From positions 1-64,000 of the forward strand of contig NZ_BCNS01000072.1 of NCBI RefSeq assembly GCF_001528745.1: a stretch of DNA of 64,000 nucleotides, given 5' to 3'. Shown here one piece after another: positions 1 through 9,559 of this stretch. The position numbers and the translations under genes were made by a program. The notes under the pieces were generated by a model. The model worked only from the letters and a program-made list of their open reading frames with translations. It did not search any database and was not told the origin of the DNA. Each line of letters begins with the position of its first letter. Positions within the stretch are counted from its first letter, which is position 1. Source of the stretch: Marinobacterium profundum. GTDB lineage: Bacteria > Pseudomonadota > Gammaproteobacteria > Pseudomonadales > Balneatricaceae.

Positions 1-749
1 AGCCTGTGGGCCTTTTCAACAGCCTCATCCAGGGACCGCCGGCATGGAGTTCCGTCCTGACACGTGCGGAGATTTGATCGCAGCGGTGACCGGGCGAACT
101 CGTGGGCATGCAGCCCTTCTGTTCAAAGTGAGCCTGTAGGCCCCCGACGCAGCTAGTGCTTGGGACGCTGATAGCGTGGAATTACCACCGGCTCGTCGAA
201 CTAAGGGCTCCGGCCGTTTTGCGCGTATCGCGTTACTGTACCCGCACTACAAATATAACGGTATGTCAGTGGCAGCCAATCTATCGCCTATTCCAGCAGG
301 CCTCGCTAATGCGGTTGCGCAAGACGATCCAGCAGGCGCATGTGTCGATCATCATTTTTGCTATTTCTGCCATGGTTTGATCCGATTGCAGCTCGATACG
401 CTGAAATTTACGCAGCCGGCTGAATACCTCGGTTTTAGTGATGAGAGATAGCCTATCCCCAATCCATCCAGGACCCTGAACTGGTGCAGTTGCCGGAAAC
501 CACGTACATAAGGCTCCTGCATTACATCCAGCACCTCTTGTTCGTCCTGCAGCATCTGCCCATCCGTATGGCAGCCCAACAAAGTTCCGGCTGCGGCATT
601 GCCGCGACCAGCCAATAAACTGCCGGCAGCAGCCGACAGTGGAAGAAAGCTGCGACAGGAGGTTATCGAGCATGACAGTGGCCGCTAGAGCGCCTTCTCA
701 TTTGAATCAACTCGTCTCATTCATCACGTTGCATTTGAGGTAACTACGG
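1..749. other. Unassigned sequence, no supportable gene
   Basis: Open frames here are short, overlap on both strands and show no family motif that I recognise. The neighbourhood is full of transposase debris, so decayed mobile DNA is the likeliest content. I cannot name a family for it. Confidence 0.4.
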
Positions 750-1062
750 ATGAGGTATTACTGGCTACGTGACGATCAGTGGGAACGCATCAATCATTTT
801 CTACCGAGCAAGCCAGCGACAAAGGCGTGACGGCTCGCGATAACCGCCTGTTTGTTTAGGCGGTTCTGTGGATTGCACGGGCGGGATCGCCCTAGCCGAA
901 TTGACCTGGGCTCTATGGGCATTGGCACCGTGGTAAGAGGCTGAAGCTATAGGGAGGCCCAGAGGCGGACTGAGTACCAAAATCCATACGGCCGTAGATG
1001 CCTTGGGCAACTCGGTACGACTCCTGCTAACACCCGGGCAGACGTCGGAATATGGTCAGGCT
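750..1062 (+). pseudogene. Degenerate IS5-family transposase
   Basis: The frame starting at 750 reads MRYYWLRDDQWERI, the usual start of IS427-group IS5 transposases (DUF4096 domain). It soon meets stops and shifts. A second frame gives GVTARDNRLF and a third gives TKIHTAVDALGNSVRLLLTP, both standard blocks of the same family in the right order. At least two frameshifts and several stops make it non-functional, and the catalytic C-terminal half is missing. It marks the edge of the hydantoinase cargo block. Confidence 0.75.
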
Positions 1063-1224
1063 TAAGCACTCTTGGAGGGTTTTTCGCCAGCCAGTGCGTT
1101 CCCAGACAGAAAAAGTGGATATGAAACAAAGACAGTCAGGGCAACCCCAAAGGTCGCCCTGACTGCGGGTCAGGAGGAAGGCGTGTATACAGGGGATATT
1201 AATGGAGCCCCGGTTTTACGGCAC

Positions 1225-2583
1225 TCAGGCTTCGGCTTTGACGAACCAGTGCTGCCTGGCACTGTTGAGCAGCAGCCAGTAACTGCAGAACGCCACGACA
1301 AAGGTCACCGGTGAGGCAAACAGGGCCAGCTCCGGGTTACCGTAATTGAGTAACAGAATTCCGAGTCCGGCCGCGAGGAACCAGGCAATCAGGCCGCAGG
1401 GGTTGAGCGCAGTGACGCGGTCGAGCTGATACTCGATGCGGCCATCGAACAGCTGGTCGTAACGGGGCGAAAATATATGAGCCAGCGCAATTGCCACCCA
1501 GGCCACGACAAAGATGCCCTGATAAGCCAACGCCTGCAGAATGAAACTGAACACATTCAGCCGCATCAGAAAATATACCACGGCACCCACCGCCATGGCC
1601 CAGGCAAAGCGCGGAACCCGGACCAGGCCGAAGCGTTCGAAAAATGCCTGCATGTTTTCTGCGGCCAGGTAAAAGTTGGCTGTATTAATCCGTGTCTGAC
1701 TGACCCAGACGAACAGCAGCCCCCAGATGCCCATCAGCTGAATGATGGCCAGTACTACGGACACTTCCGACAAGCCGCCCTCGGTCGGGATGGTTGCCGC
1801 CAGGAAAATCCCGACCAGGCCATTGACCAGGAAAGTAAACAGATAGAACGGCATGCCAAAATTGACCTTGGCATGGTAATCCGCATCGTCCTGATGACCG
1901 AAGCGGGCGTAATCCCATGTATACATCATCAGGATCCAAACACCCATAAAGTAGGTAAAGCAGTTCCACCAGCCATTTTCAACCGGTCCTGTTTCAGGCC
2001 CCATAGTCAGCCAGTCGTTGGAATAACCGAACGCCCAGATTGACATGACCACTGCGGCAATCAGACCCAGGATATAAAAAGGCAGCAGTACGCCGTTGAA
2101 TTTATCAAGCCAGTTCTGGACACTGCCAAAGACCAACGGCACGCTATAGAAGACCACCAGCAAGTAAGCCTCGTTCAGCGTCAACGACGGGAAATAGCTC
2201 TGTATCGCCACCGCGATGACAGAACCTTCAAACACGCTGTAATAGATCGCCGTGGCGAAAAATATCAGGGTTGCGAGACTCGCCCCCAGATGACCGAACA
2301 ATACGCGGGAGAACAAGGCTACCGAAAGTCCGGTCTTGATGGCATAACGGGCGATAATCCCGTTAACGACACCAAAAGTGATTACCGACAGCACCAGCCC
2401 GATGATCGCATTGAGGGTGCCGAAGTTCATCGCCAGGGTGGCCGCGACCACCAGCCAGAACATGGCACTACAGATGGCCCACCAGGCCATGGTCAGGGAG
2501 CTCTTTTTCATCCGTTCCCCATGGGGTACGGCCTCCACGGAATAATCGGCCTTGTTGCCGTCTAATTTTATATTTCCAGCCAT
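1225..2583 (-). CDS. NCS1-family nucleobase/hydantoin permease
   Basis: This 452-residue inner-membrane protein has about 12 hydrophobic segments and the N-terminal charged stretch (SVEAVPHGERMKKSS) typical of CodB-like NCS1 cation symporters. The family imports cytosine, purines, allantoin or hydantoins. The start at 2583 follows GAGAG at good spacing; an upstream in-frame start at 2619 lacks one. Next to an AraC regulator and hyuA/hyuB, the likely substrate is a hydantoin, lactam or purine-like ring compound that the hydantoinase opens. The exact substrate cannot be read from sequence. It is transcribed separately from the regulator, because a terminator lies between them. Confidence 0.85.
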   Translation of the reverse strand: MAGNIKLDGNKADYSVEAVPHGERMKKSSLTMAWWAICSAMFWLVVAATLAMNFGTLNAIIGLVLSVITFGVVNGIIARYAIKTGLSVALFSRVLFGHLGASLATLIFFATAIYYSVFEGSVIAVAIQSYFPSLTLNEAYLLVVFYSVPLVFGSVQNWLDKFNGVLLPFYILGLIAAVVMSIWAFGYSNDWLTMGPETGPVENGWWNCFTYFMGVWILMMYTWDYARFGHQDDADYHAKVNFGMPFYLFTFLVNGLVGIFLAATIPTEGGLSEVSVVLAIIQLMGIWGLLFVWVSQTRINTANFYLAAENMQAFFERFGLVRVPRFAWAMAVGAVVYFLMRLNVFSFILQALAYQGIFVVAWVAIALAHIFSPRYDQLFDGRIEYQLDRVTALNPCGLIAWFLAAGLGILLLNYGNPELALFASPVTFVVAFCSYWLLLNSARQHWFVKAEA

Positions 2584-2733
2584 GATGTCTCTCTTTATTG
2601 TTGGATTAAGACCCTCCAAAAGTACAAGAGACAGAAAATTGTTAATTGACCGAAAGCGTACGATCTATTGCACTGGACTGTACCGATGAGCGGTGGGTTG
2701 ATAGATGAGGTATTGTGAACTCATTTCGAGCTC

Positions 2734-2757
2734 AAAAAAAAACCGGACAAAGTCCGG
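2734..2757 (-). terminator. Rho-independent terminator after the AraC gene
   Basis: A CCGGAC/GTCCGG stem with a 3-nt loop is followed, on the minus strand, by a run of nine T. It lies 46 bp beyond the stop of the AraC-family gene and ahead of the permease gene. Confidence 0.85.
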
Positions 2758-2802
2758 CGGGTAAAAATAAGACATTGCTCTCTGCTCAAACCTTTTTCAT
2801 TT

Positions 2803-3759
2803 CTACAGGTCTTCGCGAGCGGCTTCCCGCGCTTCCCTGGCGGTGCAGCCGAAGCGTGACTTGAACGATCGGCAGAAATGAGCCTGATCTGCGAAGCCCC
2901 ACCTATAGGCAACCTCGGCAAGGGTGACTTTCGACGAGCCGTTCCTGATATCGTTCATCGCCGCCTGCAGCCGAACTTCCTTAACCCACTGGCCAACCGT
3001 CTGGCCGGAGCCCTGAAATAACTTGTGCATGTAGCGTGTCGAAATCTGGCACGCTGAGGCGATCAGCTCCGGAGACAAATCTGGATTGGTGATGTTCTCG
3101 CGCACGAAATGCTCGATCCGCATCAGGTGCGCATTGCTTACGCAGGCCTCACCGCTGGCAATGACCCGGTCGTCATCCTCCAGCGTCAGTGCCAGTAATT
3201 CCAGCAGCTGCTGACTGGCCAAACTCGCACCTTGAGTGCCCAGGTAGGGTACCTGCCTGACCAGGCTAGCGAGGAAATCCGAAAACAGCGCCCCGGCCCC
3301 CTGCAGCAGGCTGAACTCCATATAAAGGAAGCGCTCCGGCGTCCGCACCCGGGTGCGCAGATTGGCATCAGGCACTCGCAGCACCCAGAGCTCATTATCC
3401 CGGGCATAGCTAAACTCATAGGGCAGGTCGCTGCGTTCCAAGATGAAAGAACCGGGATTGCAAATCACCTTGTGACGATCCTGACTAAAATCGACCGGCT
3501 GCAGTTGCGGAATGGTAATCAGAAAGGGGCTATCTTCTTCTTTGCTGATATTGCGGGCATTGCGCCGGTAACGGGTCGCGGATGTTTCCAGCCGGGAAAT
3601 GCTGATCTGCTCGACGTTCCAGCACGACAGCGAACCGCTAAAAGCTTCCGGCTCACGGAAATCAAGCGTGAGCGGAAAATAAGTCTTGTCGATCACTTCA
3701 CGCCAGTACCCCGCCCGTTCGGCACGGGGAATCAGGCTGGTGCTGTAACTCTTGTGCAT
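2803..3759 (-). CDS. AraC-family transcriptional regulator of the hydantoinase cluster
   Basis: This 318-residue cytoplasmic regulator has an N-terminal AraC-binding-like sensing region (residues about 1-180, FeaR/OxyR-independent type resembling PF14525) and a C-terminal pair of helix-turn-helix motifs (about 215-310). The signature VAYRWGFADQAHFCRSFKSRFG is present in the second HTH. The ATG at 3759 has AGAGGG upstream. It sits between hyuA and the NCS1 permease on the same strand, so it probably activates one or both in response to the substrate or an intermediate. The ligand is unknown. Confidence 0.88.
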   Translation of the reverse strand: MHKSYSTSLIPRAERAGYWREVIDKTYFPLTLDFREPEAFSGSLSCWNVEQISISRLETSATRYRRNARNISKEEDSPFLITIPQLQPVDFSQDRHKVICNPGSFILERSDLPYEFSYARDNELWVLRVPDANLRTRVRTPERFLYMEFSLLQGAGALFSDFLASLVRQVPYLGTQGASLASQQLLELLALTLEDDDRVIASGEACVSNAHLMRIEHFVRENITNPDLSPELIASACQISTRYMHKLFQGSGQTVGQWVKEVRLQAAMNDIRNGSSKVTLAEVAYRWGFADQAHFCRSFKSRFGCTAREAREAAREDL

Positions 3760-3881
3760 TTGAGCACCCTCTTATTCTAGTTATTATGCTCCTTGCGATG
3801 CTGCCGGCTCCAGAGCTCCCGAAGCGGCGCCTGTCTATCCTTAAACGGTGCCACCCAGGACAACCGCGAGAGCTGCATTCT

Positions 3882-3917
3882 ACAAGCTAACCCCGGGGTC
3901 TCCCGGGGTTAGCTTGT
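3882..3917 (-). terminator. Strong hairpin after hyuA
   Basis: A perfect 16-bp stem (ACAAGCTAACCCCGGG with its complement) encloses a 4-nt loop, 15 bp beyond the hyuA stop. There is no long T run, so it may act as a terminator or as a 3' end-stabilising structure. Confidence 0.6.
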
Positions 3918-3931
3918 GGCGCCCGCGTCTC

Positions 3932-6013
3932 CTATGCGTTGCGCGTGATGCGATAACAGTTGTTAGGCTCGAGCACTAGCGTCCAGCCTGGACGCACAAC
4001 GATATTAGTCGTCGGCTCTTCCACCACCGCGGGACCTGCGACCGGGATACCCGGATCCAGCCGCTCTCCAGCATAGACCGGTGTATCGACCCAGTGGCCC
4101 TCACCGTCGAACAACATCGGCCGGGTTTCAGTCAGGGCATCGCTCAGTGTGTAACCCGAGGGGGTGAGTTTGCGTACCGGCGGTTTGCTGACCTGCCCGA
4201 CCAGCGTGGTCTCAATATTGACCAGCTCCACCGGATTATGCGGCTCAGCATAGGTATACAACTCCTCATGCCGCTTGTGAAAATCCGCCAGGATAGTCGC
4301 AAGCCTATTCGGCGTAATCGCCCCCCCTTCTATATCTACACTGCACTCATGAATCTGACCGACATAGCGCATCTCAGCGCTGCGCGAGGCCGAAATATCC
4401 TCAGGCGCGAAACCATCGGCCTGCAGGTGCTCGGTACCACGTTGCTCCAGATCGTCGAAGCGCACATTGAGCGTATCCAGGTTGGCCGTGCCATCAAGAC
4501 GCATCGGTTCGGTGGCCATGTAATTATAGCGAACATCGGAAATGATCTGACCGAAGGCACAGAACACCGACGCTACCTTAGGTACAAGCACTGTATTGCT
4601 GCCGATCTCCTCGGCCAGGGCGGTGATATGCATACCGCCGGCGCCGCCGGCGCAGACCAGGGCAAAATCGCGGGGATCATAGCCACGCTCGATCGAGACC
4701 CGACGAATGCCGCTGACCATATTGAGGTTGACGATGGTGCTGATGCCGTAAGCTGCCCGTTCGACACTGATACCCAGCGGCTCGGCGACATGCTCGCGCA
4801 CCGCCGCAAGGGCGGCTTCGGCATCCAGCCGAATGGTACCGCCGAGCACGGCATCGGGGTTCAGGTAGCCCAGTACCAGGTTGGCATCGGTCACCGTTGG
4901 CCGGGTGCCGCCCTTGCCATAGCAGACCGGTCCGGGCGCCGCGCCTGCGCTCTCAGGTCCCACCTGCAGCATACCGTATTCGTCCACCTGACAGATAGAG
5001 CCGCCGCCGGCACCCAGGGTCTCAACCTGGATCATCGGCACCCCGATGCGATAGCGCAGGAAGTCGATGTTCTTATTCAGGTTGGTCTGCCCACCCTTGG
5101 TCAGGGTGATATCGAACGAGGTGCCCCCCATATCAACAGTAATCACATTATCAATATTAAAGGGCTTGGCGACGTAGAGCCCCGCCTGCGGCGCCGAAGC
5201 CGGCCCCGAGTTGATGGCATTCACCGCCCGCCCCTGCATTGCTTCGCCGATGGACAGACCGCCGTTGGACTGGAAGTAACGCACCGGATGACGCACGCCC
5301 AATGAACGGAAATAGTCGTCAATACGTTCGACATAGCGCCGCATCACCGGACTCAGGTAAGCGTTGACGACGGTGGTGGAGGTACGGGTGTACTCACGCA
5401 CTTGCGGATCAACCTCGGTACCGGTGCAGACGAACACCCCCGGCATCATCTCCTGCACGATCTCACGGGCACGGCGCTCGTGATCAGGGTTGCGCACCGC
5501 CCAGACAAAGGAGATCGCGACGCTTTCGACGCCTTCTTCCTTGAAATAGCGCACAGCCTCGCGCACTGCCGCCTCATCCAGCGGTGTGTGCTCCGATCCA
5601 TCGACCAAAACACGCCCAGGAATCGGCCGGCGCAGATGGCGTGGCACTATCATATGGGCCGGAGGGAAATCGGCATCATAACGGTAGCCTTCCTCCTTGT
5701 GACCGAGGCGGATCTCGATGCTGTCTTCATGACCTGCGGTGCAGAGCAGCCCGACCTTGGCCCCCTTCTTCTCGATCAGCGCATTCAGCGCCACCGTGGT
5801 GCCGTTGATGCAAAGGTCACACTGCTGAATAATCGACTCCACCGATTCACCCAGCGCCTCGCTGATCTGGGCCAGGCCTGCCTTGATGGCAATGGTGCCG
5901 TCGTGCGGGGTCGACGGACTCTTGAAGACCCGCACGTCGCCAGTCTTCTCAGCCAGCACGAAGTCGGTAAAGGTGCCACCGGCATCCACACCCAGACGAT
6001 ATTTACTACGCAT
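3932..6013 (-). CDS. hyuA: Hydantoinase/oxoprolinase subunit A (HyuA)
   Basis: This 693-residue protein is a full-length HyuA-type ATPase subunit. The N-terminal domain opens with GVDAGGTFTDFVL, the phosphate-binding loop of the ASKHA fold, and a second conserved block, VDMGGTSFDI, lies near residue 300. The family couples ATP hydrolysis to opening of cyclic amides (N-methylhydantoin, 5-oxoproline) or to carboxylation of ketones. The start at 6013 follows GAGGATAATA; an upstream frame to 6145 lies inside the hyuB end and is not needed. It forms a two-gene operon with hyuB, 28 bp apart. Substrate class is inferred only from family and permease context. Confidence 0.9.
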   Translation of the reverse strand: MRSKYRLGVDAGGTFTDFVLAEKTGDVRVFKSPSTPHDGTIAIKAGLAQISEALGESVESIIQQCDLCINGTTVALNALIEKKGAKVGLLCTAGHEDSIEIRLGHKEEGYRYDADFPPAHMIVPRHLRRPIPGRVLVDGSEHTPLDEAAVREAVRYFKEEGVESVAISFVWAVRNPDHERRAREIVQEMMPGVFVCTGTEVDPQVREYTRTSTTVVNAYLSPVMRRYVERIDDYFRSLGVRHPVRYFQSNGGLSIGEAMQGRAVNAINSGPASAPQAGLYVAKPFNIDNVITVDMGGTSFDITLTKGGQTNLNKNIDFLRYRIGVPMIQVETLGAGGGSICQVDEYGMLQVGPESAGAAPGPVCYGKGGTRPTVTDANLVLGYLNPDAVLGGTIRLDAEAALAAVREHVAEPLGISVERAAYGISTIVNLNMVSGIRRVSIERGYDPRDFALVCAGGAGGMHITALAEEIGSNTVLVPKVASVFCAFGQIISDVRYNYMATEPMRLDGTANLDTLNVRFDDLEQRGTEHLQADGFAPEDISASRSAEMRYVGQIHECSVDIEGGAITPNRLATILADFHKRHEELYTYAEPHNPVELVNIETTLVGQVSKPPVRKLTPSGYTLSDALTETRPMLFDGEGHWVDTPVYAGERLDPGIPVAGPAVVEEPTTNIVVRPGWTLVLEPNNCYRITRNA

Positions 6014-6041
6014 ATTATTATCCTCAGTCGTTGGCGTTTGA

Positions 6042-7802
6042 TCACGCAGAATGTCGATGGGCCTGTTCACGCAGACGAGAGGTCTGCTCCTCGTCAAGAG
6101 AGCCATCCTGCGGCCGGATGGCAACGCCGTATTCGAGCTCGGCACCTTTCAGCGATACCAAACCATTACGATAATCTTCCAGCACCGCATCGATAGTGCG
6201 GCTAAACGGATCGCCGTAGCCACCGCCGCCCGGGTTAACATTAGTGACGCGCTCGCCCGGGTTGATGGTGACGATGGTATTGGCCCGGTAGACCTGTTCC
6301 TTTCCGTTACCGGACACCACCAGCCGGCCGAGCTTCTCATCCTGCAGCCCGTTCTTCGCCCCAGCCGCGCCCATAGTCGGAATCTGTCGCCCCTCACCGA
6401 AGGCAATCACCGTCATCTCGTGACCAATCGGCTCGACCTCCCAAGCCGTGCCCGAGCCGCCCCGGTGGTAACCTGCCCCGCCGCTGTCCTGCACCAGGCC
6501 ATAACGATGGATGATGATCGGGTAGGCATATTCAAGTAGTTCGATATCACCGGAACTAAGAGCACCGAAGCAGCTCAGCGGGCCACAGGCGTGCCAGCCG
6601 TCCATCACCTGGGTGGCACCCGCACCGGAGATAATCGACGCCAGCACCATAGTGACGTACTGTTCGTCACTACGGGGATCGATGCCGGCGATATTGATAC
6701 CGCTGGCGTGTCCCCAAGAGGCAGTGACCCGTTCGGGCGCCGCCTTTTCCAGCGCCATGCGCACCGCATCGGTCAGAGTCTCCATGGGAGTCGTGGTGCA
6801 GTTGACATGGGGCGCGGGTTCCTGGGCGTTACAAAGGGTGCCCTTCTCGCCCAGATCCACCGTTACGCAGCGATAGAGACCCTCGTTGTAAGGCGGCGGC
6901 AGCTGCGCAAACATCATCAACCCCAGGTACACGCCGGACATCGAGTTGCCTTCGTAGGAGTTGATAAAATAGGGTATCTGCGGCGGGCTCTGCACCTCGA
7001 TATGCAGGCTATCGCCCTGCACGGTCACCTTGGCGGTGATTTCCATCTCACCAAAGCCATGGCCGGCGTCTTCAAGCATTGCGCTGCCAAGATATTCACC
7101 ATCGGGCACCGAGCGAACCAGGGAACGCATCTGCTGATCGGCCGCGTGCTTTAGCTCGGCAATACAGGCCTTGACCGTATCCACACCGTACTTGTCGAGC
7201 AGCGCAACCATGTTGCGCTCGCCAACACGGCAGGCGCCGTACTGCGCATTGATATCGCCTTCCTGATCACGGCGCGCACGCATGTTGGTCAGTAGCAGAT
7301 TAACCACATCCTCGCGCCGCTTGCCTCGTTCCCACAGCTTGACCGGTGGAATGCGCAGGCCCTCGGCATAAATCTCTTTGGCATCCGGATTATAGCCGGC
7401 GGGTACCGGGCCACCGATATCGGTCAGGTGACCCTTGCAGACGCTCCAAAATACCAGCTCGCCCTGATAGAACACCGGTTTGTACATGCAGCAGTCGAGA
7501 ATGTGACTGCCCTTGTAGGCGGGATCGTTGTGGTAGATCACATCGCCTTCCTGAATGTCGTCTCCGAAATACTCGGCCACACACTTCATCGCCGGAATCA
7601 GCGAGCCCAAGTGAATCGGGATATCCTGCCCCTGCAGAATCATCTCCGGAAAGTGATCGAACAGCGCATTGCTGTAATCGTGCGCCAGATTGAAGACACT
7701 GGAACGCCCGGTTTTCTCCAGCGTCAGCGTCATCTCTCGCTGCGCCGTCTCAAGCGCGCCGCGGACAACGGCCAGCGTGATCGGGTCTACTGTAGCAGCC
7801 AT
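6042..7802 (-). CDS. hyuB: Hydantoinase/oxoprolinase subunit B (HyuB)
   Basis: This 586-residue protein matches HyuB subunits in length and in conserved blocks: LGSLIPAMK, GDVIYHNDPAYKGSHILD (putative metal and active-site region near residues 100-120), and the glycine-rich C-terminal block NVNPGGGGYGDPF. It is the partner of HyuA and cannot act alone in characterised members. The ATG at 7802 has AAGGGG upstream. Upstream, the promoter region abuts a truncated IS21 transposase, so the operon may sit at an old IS junction. It could equally be an acetone-carboxylase-like subunit; the lack of a third subunit gene argues against that. Confidence 0.9.
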   Translation of the reverse strand: MAATVDPITLAVVRGALETAQREMTLTLEKTGRSSVFNLAHDYSNALFDHFPEMILQGQDIPIHLGSLIPAMKCVAEYFGDDIQEGDVIYHNDPAYKGSHILDCCMYKPVFYQGELVFWSVCKGHLTDIGGPVPAGYNPDAKEIYAEGLRIPPVKLWERGKRREDVVNLLLTNMRARRDQEGDINAQYGACRVGERNMVALLDKYGVDTVKACIAELKHAADQQMRSLVRSVPDGEYLGSAMLEDAGHGFGEMEITAKVTVQGDSLHIEVQSPPQIPYFINSYEGNSMSGVYLGLMMFAQLPPPYNEGLYRCVTVDLGEKGTLCNAQEPAPHVNCTTTPMETLTDAVRMALEKAAPERVTASWGHASGINIAGIDPRSDEQYVTMVLASIISGAGATQVMDGWHACGPLSCFGALSSGDIELLEYAYPIIIHRYGLVQDSGGAGYHRGGSGTAWEVEPIGHEMTVIAFGEGRQIPTMGAAGAKNGLQDEKLGRLVVSGNGKEQVYRANTIVTINPGERVTNVNPGGGGYGDPFSRTIDAVLEDYRNGLVSLKGAELEYGVAIRPQDGSLDEEQTSRLREQAHRHSA

Positions 7803-8027
7803 AAACTACCCCTTGTTTGTTCTTGTAGGTCAAAACCCCGTAAAGACCATAAAGCCTTCGCAGGAGATTGAAGCCAGTATAAGAACCGGAACCAGGCATT
7901 TATTGACGGCCAGTGAACAGTAAATTGTTGCAGAGGGACACAGAGCGGCAGAGGCTGTAGTAGCGGAAGCTGTAACCGACCTGCGCTGTCACCTAGCACG
8001 CAACAGAACAGTCGCTGGGATCCAGAG

Positions 8028-8230
8028 CGAGCGGCTTCAAGTCGCTCCTGAAGGTAATGCGTGTGTAGGGGGCGTTCAGGGGCTAGGGGGTAGCGTGAAG
8101 TGCGCGATCGCGCTCTCAGATACTTACGTATGGTGTTGCGTGGCAGTCCAAGTTCCCGCGCGACTGTATTGATGCCATAACCCTGGTGAGCCAGCACGTT
8201 GGTCTTCACTGCTTGCTCCTGGGTCAGCAT
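8028..8230 (-). pseudogene. Truncated IS21-family transposase (IstA N-terminus)
   Basis: The frame starts MLTQEQAVKTNVLAHQGYGI and continues ARELGLPRNTIRKYLRA, the N-terminal HTH of IstA. Similarity ends after about 66 residues at YLQERLEAA. The remaining ~1,300 bp of istA and the istB partner are absent. The rest of 7,803-8,335 holds only the hyuBA upstream region; I see no other gene in it. Confidence 0.75.
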
Positions 8231-8335
8231 CTCGGCGGCTCAAACAGGGCGCGATGAGACGCGGTGAGTCCCCTCGGAGTAAATTCTTACAGGTCTGCCC
8301 TATCGCATGAGTCAATCTGCTAAGGAGTAATACTC

Positions 8336-8530
8336 ATGCGACTTTTACGCTTACCCGAAGTCCTGTACCTGACAGCTCAGTCCCGATCCGGCCTTTACCG
8401 CAAAATTAAAGATGGCGCTTTCCCAGCATCCGTGGACCTTGGAGCTAATTCTGTTGCCTGGGTGGAGGAAGAAGTGCTTGCTTGGATTCAAGCGCGTATA
8501 GACGAGCGCGACCAGCCAGATACTCAGTAA
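8336..8530 (+). CDS. AlpA-family phage/island regulator
   Basis: This 64-residue protein shows the AlpA pattern: LRLPEVLYLTAQSRSGLYRKI (winged HTH), a short PASVDLG segment, then VAWVEEEVLAWIQARI. AlpA proteins are small DNA-binding activators of excision or early genes in P4-like elements and islands. AAGGAG lies 8 bp before the ATG. It heads the run of plus-strand element genes. Downstream, positions 8,531-8,821 hold an AT-rich leader. Confidence 0.88.
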   Translation: MRLLRLPEVLYLTAQSRSGLYRKIKDGAFPASVDLGANSVAWVEEEVLAWIQARIDERDQPDTQ

Positions 8531-8748
8531 ACCTTGTAAAATCCAAGAGGCTGTCGCCTCATCTATTTATTTTCCTGCAACCTTCTTTTTTCCTCGAGTA
8601 GCCAGGGCATCAAAACGCCGTGATTTGTGGGGTTTTTGGGGCTATTTGCCAAGGTTTGCCGTCCATATGGCACCGGTATAATAATATAACCCCCCTCCCC
8701 ACTCTCTGAGCGCTCAAGTGCGCCAAGTCTCCATACTATATACATAAT

Positions 8749-8774
8749 TTACTGACTAAACATTTTGTCAGTAA
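8749..8774 (+). promoter_or_regulatory. Inverted repeat in the leader of the Gp2-like gene
   Basis: Arms TTACTGAC and GTCAGTAA are perfect 8-bp complements separated by 10 AT-rich bases, about 50 bp before the ATG of the next gene. This looks like an operator for a small repressor, for instance the nearby AlpA or XRE protein. No binding evidence exists. Confidence 0.45.
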
Positions 8775-8821
8775 TGGTGCGTGCATGGCTACTGAGGATT
8801 CTGACTTCAACGGAGTTCATC

Positions 8822-9478
8822 ATGTATCAAAAACGTGTACCGGGAAATCATAATCTGACATTCTGGAACGAATCCGATTATCGCGGCTGGCCTGTCTACA
8901 ACGGCGGGTTACTGGTCAAGGAGTATCTGGATCGTCTACTTTACGTTATCGACAACGCCACACAGGACTTCACGAGAGTATTTGCTGTACGGGTAGACCT
9001 GAGGTGTGCCGGACCGACAGGTGACATCATATCCAGTAATGAAGTCATCGATCGCTTCAAGAAATCGCTTGATTCCAGACTGGATAGCTATCAGAAACGT
9101 CGGGCTCGACAGGGCAAGCGTGTCTGCCGCTCAGCGGTCAGAATGGTCTGGGCCAGGGAGTTAAAGGACTCCCGTACGCCACATTACCATCTCTTACTGC
9201 TATTCAATCGTGAGCAATTTCACAGATTGGGGGAGTACCACTCTGTTTCTGGCAGTCTCATGACCATGATCAGAGATGCCTGGTACTCGGCTTTAGGTCT
9301 CTCGCTGCATTTGGCGCCAGGTCTGGTTTATATCCCAGAGAACGCTGAGTACCACCTTAACCGATCTGATCACTACGCACAGCTGCCGGCCCTGTTTTTC
9401 CGTGCCAGCTATCTATGCAAGGTCGACACCAAGTGCTTTGGCCAAGGGCTCCAGAACTTCGGTGGGACGCGCAAGTAA
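8822..9478 (+). CDS. Inovirus Gp2 / YfjJ-like protein
   Basis: This 218-residue protein has the layout of the inovirus-type Gp2 family (YagK/YfjJ C-terminal domain): FAVRVDLR near residue 60, then VWARELKDSRTPHYHLLLLFN with a His-x-His pair near residue 130. The His-hydrophobe-His arrangement resembles HUH/rolling-circle replication or mobilisation proteins, and a DNA-nicking or replication role has been suggested for relatives. The start at 8822 follows GGAG; an earlier ATG at 8765 lacks a ribosome site. Such genes commonly lie beside AlpA in tRNA-borne islands. Confidence 0.75.
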   Translation: MYQKRVPGNHNLTFWNESDYRGWPVYNGGLLVKEYLDRLLYVIDNATQDFTRVFAVRVDLRCAGPTGDIISSNEVIDRFKKSLDSRLDSYQKRRARQGKRVCRSAVRMVWARELKDSRTPHYHLLLLFNREQFHRLGEYHSVSGSLMTMIRDAWYSALGLSLHLAPGLVYIPENAEYHLNRSDHYAQLPALFFRASYLCKVDTKCFGQGLQNFGGTRK

Positions 9479-9559
9479 CAAGGTCCCGACTGTCGGGCTC
9501 TCCTGCAGATGATATGGCTGCGGCTTTGCCGTATGCCCCCTTACAGCAGGAGAACGATT

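Noticed and set aside
156..673. Overlapping short frames on both strands
   Set aside because: None shows a recognisable family block, ribosome site or sensible composition. I left the region unassigned.
4094..5305. 403-residue open frame on the plus strand
   Set aside because: It lies wholly antisense to hyuA, has no ribosome site or family motif, and its composition is that of a shadow frame in GC-rich DNA.
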